Source: Pyrrhosoma nymphula (Eukaryota > Arthropoda > Insecta > Odonata > Coenagrionidae). Taken from it: DNA of 64,000 bases. Positions 9,480-21,619 of this stretch are shown here, piece after piece. Position numbers and translations under genes: made by a program. The notes under the pieces are model-generated. The model was given only the letters and a program-made list of their open reading frames with translations. It was not told the DNA's origin and searched no databases. The stretch is taken from assembly GCA_963573305.1 (NCBI GenBank), contig OY754329.1, forward strand, positions 137,131,422-137,195,421, read 5' to 3'. How positions within the stretch are numbered: the first letter of the stretch is position 1; each line of letters opens with the position of its first letter.

Positions 9480-12420
9480 TGTCGAGACGCGGAACGCCAA
9501 CATCCAACTACGCCAACATCGTGGGCCTGTTCGCGTAGTTATTTGACTGCTATCCTTTTTTTATTTTTATTTTCGTTCAGTGATCAAAATTATGTTTTAA
9601 GAAGAAAGTACTCTTTGCGGTACTGTGCCTTATCGGGAAAGCGGCTGTAAATCTTTGACCGGTTTTAAGAACCCTGGTTAAATCATATCTCGAAATGAAA
9701 ACCGAAGTTTATACGTTATATCGATAGCACTGTAAAGTCAAGTAACTGAAGGTGTGATTCAATCAATATACGAAACCCTCAAGATGTTGTGTGATTTCAT
9801 GCCAATTAGTTGGTACGCACGGTGATAGCGTAAACTGGGCGTAAAGGAAATCGTCATTTCCTATCCTTCATTTTTTTGTATTTGAATGCCGGAAAATATT
9901 TAATGAATCGTTTTTTTTACCTATCGCTTTTGTGTTGAGTGTATACATTTTTATGTAAAACTTTGTGAACATTTTGACTTTTTTACGTGAATTTGGCCTT
10001 TTTCACGAATCAGAGTACTCTAAAAGTATCCTAATTGTTATATAAACACGTTTTACACCAAATATTTCAGGCTCTCAGCGTTATTTTTTAACAGAAAAAT
10101 TTTATCAGTGGAATTTTAGCAGAATACAGATTCGTGTGAGGTCAAATATAGGTTTAGCTTATCGCCTATGGCGCAGCCTAATTTTTAAATCCGACCTAAT
10201 TAGATTACTTCAAATCCTAAATCGAATGGTCTTTTCCTTTCCGTACCTGTTTAGTAACTCTTCCTCTTTTCTAATAAATTCTAACTCGATTATCCTCGGA
10301 ATTCCACTATTAATTCACCCCATGCTGGGCTTTTAACAGCTAGCATCTACTCACCCTCCGCCGTGGAATCAAAGGGTCTCCGACCTTTCACGTTTCAAAA
10401 TATTTTAGCATCCTTCCCCATCTCTGTCTCCTTCAAGATCCAAACCTTTTCTCAAAGTGAACGGTTCGAAAATCGAACGGTTTGATCCTTGCAGAATTTG
10501 ATTCTAGTCCAGACAATTCCGGGAAAATCAAGTGTGAATTTTGGAAATAAAAACATTGGAATTCGGTCCCTGCTTTCGATATATGCTGCTGTTGGAATTC
10601 AGAGAAAATTTATTTTATTCCTCTAGGCACTGGATCCCAACTTCTACACCTGTCGATTGATAACAGGAGTTGGAATATTCTCTAAATGTGAGGGGTCACT
10701 TGGCCAGTCCTCTTTAGACAGCACATAAACTCGTTCATGCCCTGCTATTTACTCCTAGGCCCTTCAAGTCTCTGGCTGGTTCAGTACGAGTTTCTACGAG
10801 ATAGATTGCATTTTCCATAAAAAAATTTGGTCACATACTTCTCTGCAATGTTTTCAGCTGAGGTATTTTTTCAAATGCTCTAAGGATATATGAATTTTGT
10901 GTATAGTGTGTCAATAGTCTTATTACCCTTGATTATCTAATTTACAATATAATTGAGGAACGAATGCGTGGCCTTGGCAACAAAAGTTTGTTCAGTTAAG
11001 CATCAGTTTAACATTCCTGATACACGTTTTGGCGAGCAAAAATTTGATTTTTTTATTTGTTAAATTTTGAAATTCGTACGGTCTACTGATTATTTTTACA
11101 TTTGCAAAAAAAATGTTAGAAGAAAATTTCAGTACCGAAAAATATTTCTGAAAGAAAATTTTGAAAAAAAAAATCTATTATAATTTTAGTTTTTTTTCCT
11201 GGAATTTAATGGTGTCTTTCGAATTTAGATGTATGCATATATCAAAAATAATTCTTGCATAAGAGAATCTCAATACCGAAATGAAAATCCAAAAAAAGGC
11301 AGCAAGATGGAGGGAAACTCGTTGCAACATTTGCGCAACCTGAGGAAAACGGGCTATTCTACTAGTACCTCCGATATTTACCTCCCCTTAAATCGTACCA
11401 TAATGAGTATTATTCTGGGATCTGTAACGGATTTATAATATTCGCATTGTTGCCCGTGGATTCTCGTATTCTATTCGCATTCAGCTCAAAATTCGAACCA
11501 CATTTTGTAACGGATTTTGCTTGACTTGCCAGGGTCCACTGTACTTCGTCTTATTCTTCTCTCTTTTCTGCGCTGTCCACCTTTGTTTTTCGTCGCACCA
11601 CTCCTCCGTCTCCAAAAGAGAGATGTGTCCCCTGCTGACGCTGTCGTATTTGCGCTTAGCTTTCCTTTCAACACGACACTTCTACGGCGGGTAGCGATTC
11701 TCTTTTGTTTGTTTTTTTATTTCTTTAGCTTCCAACCCCTGACATTGGGCGTCGTTGAGGTCGCACGATTCCTTTCTCCTTTTCTTTTTCCTCCCTGTCT
11801 CACATTTTCCTCCTCTTTCATCCTTTGAGGGGGATTTCTGTGCTCGCTAAAGTAGCTATCGGCTAATATATATTTGCACAGAATGTCAAGTAGGCATGTT
11901 GGCGTAACTTTAGGCGGGGCCAAAAGGCTCCGAGCACGTTCCAAGGATTGAGTTATCCTGGAAGAGTTTTAAGGTTTGGCTGGCTTTTTTTTTACATATT
12001 TCGTCTTGACGACTCAATCGAACTCCCACTGTTTTATTTCGAAATTAGGGGTTTCAAAATATTGTGTTGTGGATTTACTTCTTGCAGTACCATTCGCCAT
12101 TATTCATGTATTCAATAGATATAATAATAAAATGATTCATTATTTCAAAGGGAGACAACTCATACCCGGACAGGGGCAGTTTTCACAATAATGTGTAGTA
12201 ATTTTTGTAGTTTTGAAGAACAACGCGAGAAATTTAGCAGTATATTGAGCATAGACTTAATGTTAAAATGATATCAGCATTTTTCGGGTGACGTCCGCGT
12301 ATGTAGTTTAGGTTCACAACATTTTAAAAAAATCTGATATCATCTGATCAACGCCGCGGAAACCTGCGAACGAGCATTAATATTAAAATAGTTATAGAAA
12401 ATTTCACTGTTTATCCATAT
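9480..12420. other. AT-rich spacer without a gene
   Basis: Open frames here are at most 103 codons and carry no motif. The pyrimidine-rich patch 11540-11830 explains the longer frames on both strands. I see no clear repeat or RNA gene. Confidence 0.5.
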
Positions 12421-12424
12421 ATAT

Positions 12425-12700
12425 AAGAGAAGAAGTCCTGACTGACTGATTCATCAACGCACAGCCCAAACTAATGGTGATAGAACTGCAAAATTTTGAC
12501 GATATATCTGTACCGTGGAGTATAGACGCTCTAAGAAAGGAGTTTTGAAGTAAACCATTTTTGGGGTTGTTTTTACCCCATTAATGGGAACTTTTACTCC
12601 CATAAGAAAAGCATTGAATTCGGTGCAGTGGTTTTTTATTTTCTTTTTTAAATTACTTGCACTCAAGATATTGAATGGAAACTTATATCATAGAACGCAT
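12425..12700 (+). repeat. Dispersed repeat family X, copy 1
   Basis: The copy starts near the phrase CTGACTGACTGATTCATCAA, followed by CGCACAGCCCAAAC, and ends near TACTTGCACTCAAGATAT. Its second half (AAGAAAAGCATTGAATTCGG onward) aligns with 58710-58790. The opening phrase is, from memory, common at one end of a widespread arthropod repeat whose class I cannot name with confidence. Confidence 0.6.
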
Positions 12701-12830
12701 AAAATAATGCAGTATTTAATTATTTCATTCAGTTTTCTTATACGATTCGTTTTTGCCGAAGTATTGCGTTTTTAGCTCTAAATTCATCAGTTTTTCTTCA
12801 TTTTCAACAATAGACATTTTCCATGGCAAC

Positions 12831-12882
12831 CAGGCGTGAATATCCATTTAACAGCTATTTCATGAATGGCCATTCACGCCTG
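12831..12882. repeat. Short imperfect hairpin
   Basis: CAGGCGTGAATATCCATT (12831-12848) pairs with AATGGCCATTCACGCCTG (12865-12882) at 16 of 18 positions, with a 16-base loop. Confidence 0.7.
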
Positions 12883-12889
12883 CAGCATT

Positions 12890-15800
12890 TAAAGGCCTGG
12901 TTCAGCGACTAATTTGTTAGTGTTTACCCCATCCTCACTATTTGCGTTTAGTGGCTTTTACATAGTATCACATTAATTCTTATTGTCACACACAACGGCT
13001 TTCATGTTGTATCTCTCGCGGTGAATATTAACGGGCATCTTAAACTTCTTAGGCCCAAAGTACAAATTAGAAACCTCGAAATTTCCTGCAGGTGCTGTTT
13101 TATTCAGAAGAATACGGGTTTTGCGTGGTGTAACTCTCTGTTACTTGTAGGCTCGTCGGTGTTTCGTTCCGTGTTGATATTTTCGTTACTCATGGATGTT
13201 GACTCATTGGCCCATTGAAAAAATTATCGAAATCTTTTTCTTCGTTGATGTTATGGCGAGACGTATCGCGTAAGAGATGGAGTTGGGGAGATTAAAGGAA
13301 TATGCCAACAGAGAACTGGAGTCATCCCAGAAAAATCACCTGGAACGCGAATGCCTCAAAAGCTTATTGATTCGAGATAAGAAAATGCATTGCATCGCCT
13401 TCATATAACTTTGCCACGTCGTATCCTTTGGGTGTTTCTTTTTGACTTCATCAAATTTCTCCAAACCTGGAAACCTAGGTGAAAAATGACATGGAAATTC
13501 ACTAGAAATGTATCTTGTAGGAGATAATTAGGTATTACTACGCGGGGCGAATTTCCGTGAAAGACATCAGGCACGTAAGGCATCAAAGTTTGCAAGAGAA
13601 AGCAGTTATGGAGATATTGTAAATTGAAACAGTTCCATTCATAATAATAATCGTTAATTATGGAGCTTAGTTTTTGACTATGTTTCGCTGTTTATAAGTG
13701 GCTTATCTATAAGTTGATATAACGTAGCTCATTACGCTGCGATTCCGATTAACAAAATGTTGCTTCTTATTCTGATGCACGTCAATCCGAGAAAATGACA
13801 ATGTTGCCATCTCCAAAGGTTATCAGTCTTCTAGATGGCTTTGACACTGCTACGCATTATGCTCAATTGTCCGTCTGGTACACTTCTTCTCGCGCTTATC
13901 ATTTAATAGGTACCCACATGAGTGAGGGATATCTCTGTGTACTAATCCGTCAGAGATAATTCAAAGAGAGAGAGTTTCTTGATGACATATACTTTTTCAA
14001 GATCAATCCTTGTTAAGCCTAATAATTACATGCTCGAGTAACAGCGAGAGTTCCAAAACGTGTGCCATGTCGAAATATATTATTTGTAATATTAATACTC
14101 CATATTAATGTACTTCCGAATGTTAGGAGATTGTATAGTTCAGATAATTTTTAGAAGAAACTATTAATAAACTACAGGATCTCTCATTGAAAAAAATGGT
14201 TGGATAATGAAACCGAAGAATTGTATGCACTATATCTCTGGAACTGATGGATGTGTCAAATAAGACAATTACACTGTCAAACATTTTGGTACGAAAATTC
14301 CCACGCACCATCAGTGACTATAGTTAACACAGAGTTAGACACTAATACATCCCAATTACATACAATTCATTTTCGTCCTCTTCCTATCCATGCACTTTTG
14401 TTCTCTCCATTTTTCATGGCTGGTGTCCTGACACCCTCTGCCACGCGCCGTAGTAGAGGGTAGAAGGGTTTGTAAGTAGATGAATTTAAGCCTCTGTAAG
14501 CGTTCATCGCTCAATTAGGAAACTTGTTCTATGGGAATAAATTTGCAATATGCTAGCCTAACAGTTCCTATATTTTGCAAGAGTGACGCGCTGAATGGGT
14601 AGAGGTCGGATTATCATTCTTCCTCCAGTTTCAGAATTCCAAACATCAGTCGTCCAAAGAGGAACTTTATTTCGCATTATTTTTTGTTTTACTTCCACTT
14701 TCATTCTCTCGAAGTCAAAGCTTTTACTGCTGGAAGTGCGATGGAAATGGATGTTTCTTATAATCCACCAGAGACACTCTGCGTCCATTCCGTCTAAAAC
14801 ATTCGACGCCGAACTGAGCGACTGAGTTTTATTTCGTCCTTGATTCTCCAGTGCTTCCGGCAATATTGCAGCGGTGCGAAATTTCTGGAGCGTATTTTGA
14901 TGTTTATGGGCTTATGTGGAAGGGGGGGGATATTTGAACTGGCAGGGAGAGTTGTGGGATTTTTTTTTTGGGACGAGAGGAGTGGGATATGTTCACGTTT
15001 GCACACACACACTGCTACTACTACTTCCTGTCGGCTTAACTTCAAGGTCGTCCATTTCGGACGGCAGTTCATATCTTCTTGTGTTTGCCTTGGCTCGAAC
15101 AGTTTGCTCTCCCCCTTATTATTAGTCCAATCCTCAGACCCTTAAGGCTCTCTTCCTCGTAGGCATTCCGTTACGCCCTTTCATTAAAGCAGCAGATAAA
15201 GGAATTTATCTGTCACGGTGATCCAGCTGAAATAATTGAACTGCGCGTTCAGCCATGTTGAATGGATCATTCCTGCGGTTAATGCGCCGAAAATTGGGGT
15301 ATTACTTAAAAGAAAATTGACGCAGTTTCATGTTAGTAAGTCAAAACGTTTGATAATTCATATTATTACTTCACGAATCTATATTTCGGTAGAAAAAAAT
15401 GTTAATTATGATACTTTTAATTAATATTTTTCACGTGCTCGCCTAGTTTTGTGGATCTTTTTTTGTTCACGAGAAATAATACTTCACTTTCGTGTTACTG
15501 TGTCATATATTCTTTTATTTAATTTTCCAAAAAAATAATTTGTATTTGCGTATAACTGAAAAAATACTGAATGAAAGTTAATAGTTAAATCAGGAGGGAA
15601 TGTTCTAGAACATGTAAGGACTCTCGATGCACCGGTTTCTTACGGTCTTCTTTCTTGGATACGTTTGTAATTCATGGTTTTATCGATTTTGGATTAACAT
15701 GCCAGCAATTCATACGGTGAATAGCTTTTCTGTAAAATACACAGTTTGATTTCGGATGAAAATTGTAGGCATCTACGAGAAATATTAATTTACCCGGTTG

Positions 15801-16135
15801 CCAATTACCAACTAATAGCGGTATATGATTGTTTTTTTGAGTAGAAGTAAAAGAGAAGTTGAAGTGCCTCTTCCGTATTTTTTACAGTTGGCCTGCCACT
15901 AGCTACCTTGATAAGTAATGACAGGAATTCTTAGGGAAGGTGTTAAGATTAGTTTTGAGCATGGCGTAGTGTAGCTTGTACCTTAACCATTAATTGCATT
16001 GGACTATGTTCATAATTATATTAAGCTTTGGAAGAAGTGGAAGCTTTTGATATTTTTACTCTCAATGAATGTTGTTGCTCTGTGAAAAATAAAATTCCAT
16101 TTTCCTCGGGGAAATAAAGATATCATTTAATTAGA
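12890..16135. other. AT-rich spacer without a gene
   Basis: No gene or RNA is supported. Overlapping open frames of up to about 100 codons at 14558-15145 lie on both strands in a locally GC-richer segment and show no motif. A CA-rich run lies near 15002. Confidence 0.5.
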
Positions 16136-16140
16136 GTGGA

Positions 16141-16342
16141 ATGAAAGTTTTAACTTAGTAATTCCACATGAACTTTATTTACGACCTAGGTTTCGACTTA
16201 TGAAGTCAGGCACATGTATAATAAAACTGATGTTTCTTGCGGAGTTTTCTTATGCATGTACCTGATGATGACTTCATAAGTCGAAACCTAGGTCGTAAAT
16301 AAAGTTCATGTGGAATTACTAACAATAAGTCAAAGCTTTCAT
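16141..16342. mobile_element. Inverted pair of hammerhead-bearing repeat units (Penelope-like type)
   Basis: Two arms face each other: the left arm reads on the minus strand and the right arm on the plus strand. Both contain GACTTCATAAGTCGAAACC and CTAGGTCGTAAATAAAGTTC, then ATGTGGAATTACT, and end at CTTTCAT. A spacer of roughly 45 bp separates the cores. Penelope-like elements are known to carry hammerhead motifs in their terminal repeats and are often found as inverted pairs. No GIY-YIG or reverse transcriptase coding part is present, so this is a terminal-repeat-only relic. Confidence 0.65.
16259..16297 (+). ncRNA. Hammerhead ribozyme-like motif
   Basis: The order is TAC, CTGATGA (16262-16268), one extra T, stem II GACTT/AAGTC with loop CAT, GAAA (16283-16286), a very short stem III region CCTAGG, GTC (16292-16294), then GTA, which pairs with the first TAC to give a 3-bp stem I. 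All core residues CUGANGA, GAAA and the cleavage triplet GUC are present. The extra base before stem II departs from the canonical motif. The palindromic CCTAGG could allow dimer pairing, as reported for short-stem-III hammerheads in Penelope-like elements. The opposing minus-strand copy lacks part of the core (CCTGACTT), so it is defective. Confidence 0.6.
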
Positions 16343-16824
16343 TTTACTATGTGAAGCAAGTTCCACCAAGTTTCGCCGGGCACAACCAGTCTAATTTAAT
16401 TAGAGGTTTGAAGAAAGTCAGTTCCCTATATTTATTTTGTCTACTCTTTGTTTGTTTCGAAACTTGGCCCAGATAAATGTACATGTGGTGGAATATCTTC
16501 GACAAAAAAATTGAGTTGGATCTCGAGCTGAATACTTAGCGGAGGGCTCTGGCGTCTTCATTACCATTTCATTTCGCGTGGGTCGATTACAGTGTTTCGA
16601 TCGTCGCTTCTAATTTGGGCCGAATGAACTCTCACGTCTATTCATTTTTATATTATAATTACTGGTTAATTATAAAAGATTATGGCTAGAAATTGAAAAT
16701 CTTAGACGGGAAATGCTACCTTGATTACCATGAGACCGTCATTAGAGACCGAAATTGAAGGCATTTCACTGAATGGGGCTTGATAATTCATTCCACCGAT
16801 TTGGGTTACTCTTTTTCCCTCGCA

Positions 16825-17780
16825 TCCCAGTGGGGAATTAATCGTCCAAAAGATGTTCAAAGAACGTTCAGTGAAGACTATTTGAACGTTCAAAGATCAT
16901 TCAAGAAGGATATTCAATGAACGTTCAATTAGCACTCACAGATAGTGCAAAGAACATTCATTGGAATACTTCATAGAATGTTCAAAGAATGTTCAACGTA
17001 GATGAATTTCGGCTGAACTGTTTTTGAATTAATAACATATGAACCATGAAGGAATGTTTAAAAAATTAGTTCTCGTGAAATGATTCTCGATTCATATCGT
17101 ATTACCTCTCCACTGACTTCCCTGCTCTCTCAAATACAAAAATGATAATTTCTAATTAATCACTACGAATGTGCAATTACGGTACGTAATTCTAGTACGT
17201 TAATACATCCTATCTTGTATCCGTCATTGTACTCATGTCGCGTTATTAGGTACCCTACAACTCTACGCGCATTCTCTAGCACCCGATGTTAAAGTACCAA
17301 CGAACAGAAAGTCGTATATACCTAGTCATTTCCTTGGATAAATGTAACTTCGAGAACTATAATTATTAAATGGCAATTCCTCGATAGTTTGAGGAAATAC
17401 CATCACATCCTGATAACAGTTATCTGGCATTAATTAATTGAAACCTATAAAGCCACATAGTAAGAATATAAATGCAATATTACTGTAAATAAACAAGATT
17501 TTGAACTTAACATGGTTTGTTTGAAAGGTTTAAAGATGTTCTTTAAATGTTCAACCAAGAAGCATTTTTGAATAATACTTCGTGGACTAGAAATGAACGA
17601 TCTATGAACAGTCTCAAATGAATAGTTCATACTTGAACATTCAATGAACAGTCTCAAATGAATAGTTCACACTTGAACATTCAATGAACGTTCTATGGTT
17701 GTATGCTCAGGATAATTCAGTGGTGGACTACATTTGAATTAGTTCAAGAATGTCTTCTGCATGGTCTCTCCCCACTGGGA
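16825..17780. mobile_element. 956-bp inverted-repeat element with GAACGTTC-rich interior
   Basis: Exact 12-bp ends TCCCAGTGGGGA (16825-16836) and TCCCCACTGGGA (17769-17780) face each other. The interior near both ends is crowded with variants of GTTCAATGAACGTTC and GTTCAAAGAA, with an AT-rich centre. No transposase frame is seen. It looks like a non-autonomous DNA element that has built short internal repeats near its ends. Confidence 0.55.
17606..17685. repeat. Two tandem 40-bp units
   Basis: GAACAGTCTCAAATGAATAG plus the following 20 bases, ending AACATTCAAT, is repeated directly at 17646 with a single change (TTCATACT to TTCACACT). The near identity suggests recent slippage or unequal exchange inside the inverted-repeat element. 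Confidence 0.85.
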
Positions 17781-17789
17781 TAATATAAA

Positions 17790-18395
17790 CGTGGTATCTC
17801 CTTTATCTTTGGAACACTGAGTAACCATGGCCTTGATAACGCAAGGTGGACATTTATTGCCAAGAATACCACACTCTACTATCTTAGATGCCGAGATGAA
17901 GAAGGATTCGATTTAAAGAAATGGGTTGACTATGGTAACATTGCTGCAGATGATGGTACAAATATATCCATCTAACCTTATCTTTATTGGTAGAAAACTA
18001 GTGATAACTATTTTATTTGGTATTTTTAGGACCTGTATTGAATAAAAAATAATTTTATATGTATGGCTACAATTATTGTTAAAAGCCATCTTAAATATAC
18101 CGTGTAAACTGGGCATTGATTGGTTATTGTTCTTCTTATCTTTAGTCCGAATCCGATCTCAATTAGCCGACCAAGACCCTAAGAAGTCTAATTTTGCGAA
18201 TATTATTCGGATAGGAGTTACTAGGGTGGGCAACCAGCAGCTGAGTTCTTTTGCGCCATGAAGTAGGTATATATGGTTAATTTCGTAAAGAAGGGATTAT
18301 TTTGGGTATGGATGAAGGGTGAAGAGAAACTAATGGCCAGAACAGACATTCGCCTGCTACGAACGATTGGCGCCTGGGGGTCCTCAGCTTCATCA
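17790..18395. other. AT-rich spacer and LINE 3' flank
   Basis: No gene is supported. The segment 18240-18395 lies downstream of the LINE stop on the minus strand and may be its 3' untranslated region. Confidence 0.4.
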
Positions 18396-18399
18396 TCGG

Positions 18400-18985
18400 T
18401 AGTCATCAATCCAAAGATTGGTTTGCTGCAGCTCTCCACTCCACTCTCCTATCAGCTAACCACTTCATTCCAACATAGTAATTATTCACTTTGACATCAT
18501 AATTTTTATGAATCATGCGCCATTTTCGGTCTTCCTTCGTAATCCTTCCTATTCAGTTCTTCTTCCATTATTGTTTTTAACTGGCTATTTTGTCGGAAAA
18601 CGTGTCCAATAAGTTTTTCTAACCTTCTGCTTGGAGTCTATATTATACATATTTTTTCGTCTACTCTTCTTAGGACTTCTTCGTTGGCGTTCGTTCTCTT
18701 TGCCCATTTGATCTTTATTATTCTTCGATAACACCACATCTCCATTGCTTCCAATCTCTTTTGCTTGGCAGCTGTTATTGTCCTGGCTTCACTGTCATGT
18801 AGGAGCATGACCAAGTATATATTTTAATAAAGTCCTTCTTTACTTCAAACCTCATGTTACAAGCTGTACCAAACTCCTCATCTGGTAACAGCTTGGGTTA
18901 TTCTGCTCACAGTACCTCTTCTTGGTTCTTCCATCGCTTCCTGCTTCCCAGATAACAAAATTCGTCCACTTGCGCGATTTTTTGT
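18400..18985 (-). pseudogene. Non-LTR retrotransposon ORF2 C-terminal relic
   Basis: Reading the minus strand from 18985: QVDEFCYLGSRKRWK, then a frameshifted FEVKKDFIKIYTWS, then DSEARTITAAKQKRLEAMEM, WCYRRIIKIKWAKR, NEEVLRRVDEK, an in-frame stop, RRLEKLIGHVFRQNSQLKTI, a basic GRPK stretch, and finally WRAAANQSLD and a stop. This is the ordered C-terminal signature of endonuclease-reverse transcriptase LINE proteins: the V-x-x-F-x-YLGS block, KRLEAFEMWCYRRML, NEEVL-x-R, and R-x-x-IGH-x-LR. Frameshifts and a stop show it is dead. The upstream catalytic domain is missing, the usual 5' truncation. The clade is not assigned. Confidence 0.85.
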
Positions 18986-19094
18986 TTCCCAAGTTAATAG
19001 GTTAACGTCCCTTTGAAAATACAGAGGGCTGCCATTGGGGAGCTTTCAGCATAGCACCTTTGCAGCGGTATTGTTATTCCAACTGAAATATCTC

Positions 19095-19172
19095 CACCAT
19101 GACTGGGGTCCGAACCAGGGCTATCGGTGCGGGAAGCCAGTACCTTAGCTGCCACATCAATTCGATCCTTAC
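19095..19172 (-). repeat. tRNA-derived SINE-like head
   Basis: On the minus strand GGCAGCTAAGGTACTGGC (A box region) is followed by CTGGTTCGGACCCC (B box). The same A-box phrase, (C/T)AAGGTACTGGC or close to it, occurs at 27830, 41022 and 53948, suggesting a family. The body after the B box does not match the other copies over the length I can compare. Confidence 0.6.
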
Positions 19173-19219
19173 CCATGTCCTCGAATCAATACGAAAGGGG
19201 GAAAAGGAGAGTTTCTCGT

Positions 19220-19530
19220 ATTTCCATTGATTAAGGGAATCGGGAGGGCCAATTCTTTGGAGGCCGTCTGGCGGCGTTTAAGGAAACTAGAGCAGTGTAA
19301 CGCGGTCCTTTTCGGTGTCGACGAAATTTCTCTTTTTTCCCTTCGATCGCACGCCAAGCCTTCGGTAGCCCGGAGTTGTAACTATAGCGTGCCGCAAATT
19401 GCACCCCCTCCCCCATTTGATCCCCAGACCGCCTCTTCTAATAATCAACCAACCCCTTTCCACGGAGGCCAATTCCATTCCCATGGAAATTTCCACACCC
19501 TCCTCCTCTCAACGTGATCCTCACGAATCC
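19220..19530. other. GC-richer patch, no gene
   Basis: Several overlapping short frames on both strands run through this segment, with no motif. Plus-strand CCCCCTCCCCC lies at 19404. Confidence 0.4.
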
Positions 19531-19659
19531 AATTGACGGGTTCAACCCGCCCAGGGAATTATGGGCCAGGTTTCTCAAGCATTTCAAGGTTTCACTTTCG
19601 CAGCGTCCTTACCTTACCTCTCTAACTCTCCTTCTACCTCTTATTTTTTTTCCTTCTCT

Positions 19660-21110
19660 CGTCTTATCGCGCGTCATCGTTTCTTCATCCTCTCCTCTGT
19701 TTCTTATTTTTTTCTGGTTCTCAGGAGAACGCGTGGTGATTAGAGCATTTCCTGTCCCGTCTCTCTCTCTCTCTTGTGCTTGATTTCCGTGGAAGCACGC
19801 AGACATGGAGTTAAGATTTCTGGTCTAAATACGAGGAATTATCTGGGTTTAATTGCCTCTAAGATTTTGATTCCGATAGATAGGGAGAGTTCTTTGACCC
19901 ATATTCGCGGGAATTGAGTCACTTTTAATTTTCACAGAAGAACCACTAAAAGTTTTATGAATAATGATTATATATAGTGATAGTTAATTAATCATTCTTT
20001 GTGTAATTATATCGCATTACGGCTTTAATTGCCTATAATATTTTGATATCAATAGTCAGAAAGAGTTCATTACTCCCTATTCGCGGGAGCATAATAGTTC
20101 TGAGTATTCCCCGTAGAATTAGTGAAACATTTTATGGCTACTCCAAATTAACATTGATATTGATGAAATTATTCTTTTTATAATTACATAGCTCTATGTC
20201 TAGCATTCTGTAGTATGTAGGCACGTTACTATGCTTAGATATCATTAAAAATGTGGACCTTTTGTCATTAGTAACCGAAATAATGTAAGGCATCGCAATT
20301 TATCTGGTCTTATGCAACCATAAATTATTTCCTTCTTTGATTATAATTTAAAAAAATACTGTCCTTAATGTATTTAATTTTTACGCATTCTGTGTTAGAT
20401 ACCGGTCTTGAACCTTGGCTTCATATCAATGATAGGTATATACTAGTATTTTTGCGTAGAGAAAACGGTTAATTCAGTAAAAACCTTCCCTGGTCATCAG
20501 TCCACTGGATGTTCTAATCAATTTGTGGTAAAATTCTTTTTACTTTAAGCATGTACTTTGAATTAATTTTTAAAATCTGTGCTAAAATTCTGCCGTGATT
20601 GTTGTGTGCCTAAAAGAATAATCTAACTACCGGCAGATTACGGAACGTTTCGCTGGAACAAATTGCCATTCATCATCGCTTGTGAGCACTTTGGTGCGAT
20701 GATATATTCCGATCTGCGCTAAGTTCAGCTCCTTGAATATAAAGCTCCCATTTATGTGAAGAACGCTTCCGCTTCGATTGCTGAAGAGGCACGGCTCATC
20801 AAGTAGTTAACACGAAACGCAAAATGCACTCCGTAAGGGTAGAATATCTTGCGTAGACCTAATTTTTCACCTCTCCTATCGCGTCGTCGTTTCTTCATCC
20901 CTTCCAGCTTTTTTTTTGTTTTGTTCTGCGAATTCCTGGTTATTTAAGGATTTCCTGTCCCGTCTGCTCGTTTGCAGGGGTGATTCTCATAAAAAGGTTC
21001 CGACAAGGGAGTTTAAATTATGGATCAAAATACGAGTAGTTAGTTCAGAATTAATTAATCCATTAGATTTAGATATTGATTTTAGAAAGGAGTTAGAGTG
21101 AATCGTGGAG
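19660..21110. repeat. Decayed segmental duplication (two parts about 1.2 kb apart)
   Basis: The phrases CGTTTCTTCATCC, ATTTCCTGTCCCGTCT and GGAGTTAAGATT/GGAGTTTAAATT, then AATACGAG, appear in the same order at 19677-19835 and 20888-21035. Spacing between equivalents is about 1.2 kb. Identity is moderate, so the duplication is old. A (CT)n run at 19760-19773 is present in the first copy only. Confidence 0.6.
19848..20200. repeat. Two tandem units of about 176 bp
   Basis: TTTAATTGCCTCTAAGATTT at 19848 is matched by TTTAATTGCCTATAATATTT at 20024. Both are followed by an AGAGTTC phrase and TATTCGCGGGA. This is an old tandem duplication nested in the larger one. Confidence 0.65.
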
Positions 21111-21329
21111 TGCTGAATAATAAGCGTGAAGTTTCAAAAGTATTTGATGGGTATTCGTAATTTACTGTGTATTGCTCATTCTGTTATTGGTTCTATCACA
21201 TTACATCCTATCATCCACAATAGATATACACCTTGCAATAATTGTGTTTTGCCAAAAACGTTGACCCTCTGCCTATAAAAACCGAAACTATCTAAGGCTC
21301 CGTAATATATTTATTTATATACTCCTGTC

Positions 21330-21619
21330 CAGGGGTGGCGTGAGGGCTCAGGGGCCCGGGTCGCACGTCCACAGGGGCCCGGTTTTTGTGATCCCCCTCT
21401 CCCCTTCTGAAAACATTAGTGCGCTAAAACGCGTTAAACTACAATTTCATAGGTATGTATGACAAAATTGTACTTTCACTTAGAGATGTTTGGTCTGCTG
21501 GCTGTGCAAATTTCGGGGCCCGGCCCGCTGGGCCCTTCGGACCCGAGCCCGAAACCTAGTACGTGGCCCGGGGCCCGGGCGGGAATCCCCGCCTTCACGC
21601 CCTGGCTACGCCCCCCCTG
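21330..21619. mobile_element. hAT-type MITE, 290 bp, with 8-bp target duplication
   Basis: The left end is CAGGGGTGGCGTGAGGG; the right end, reversed, is CAGGGGGGGCGTAGCCAGGG. Directly outside both lies CTCCTGTC (21322-21329 and 21620-21627), a perfect 8-bp target-site duplication, as hAT elements make. The interior is unusually rich in GGGCCCGG motifs and has no transposase. Short open frames over it are by-products of this composition. Confidence 0.85.

Noticed and set aside
20960..20985. CTGCTCGTTTGCAGGGG, possible splice acceptor
   Set aside because: It lies in one copy of a decayed duplication, the other copy lacks it, and no donor is paired with it.
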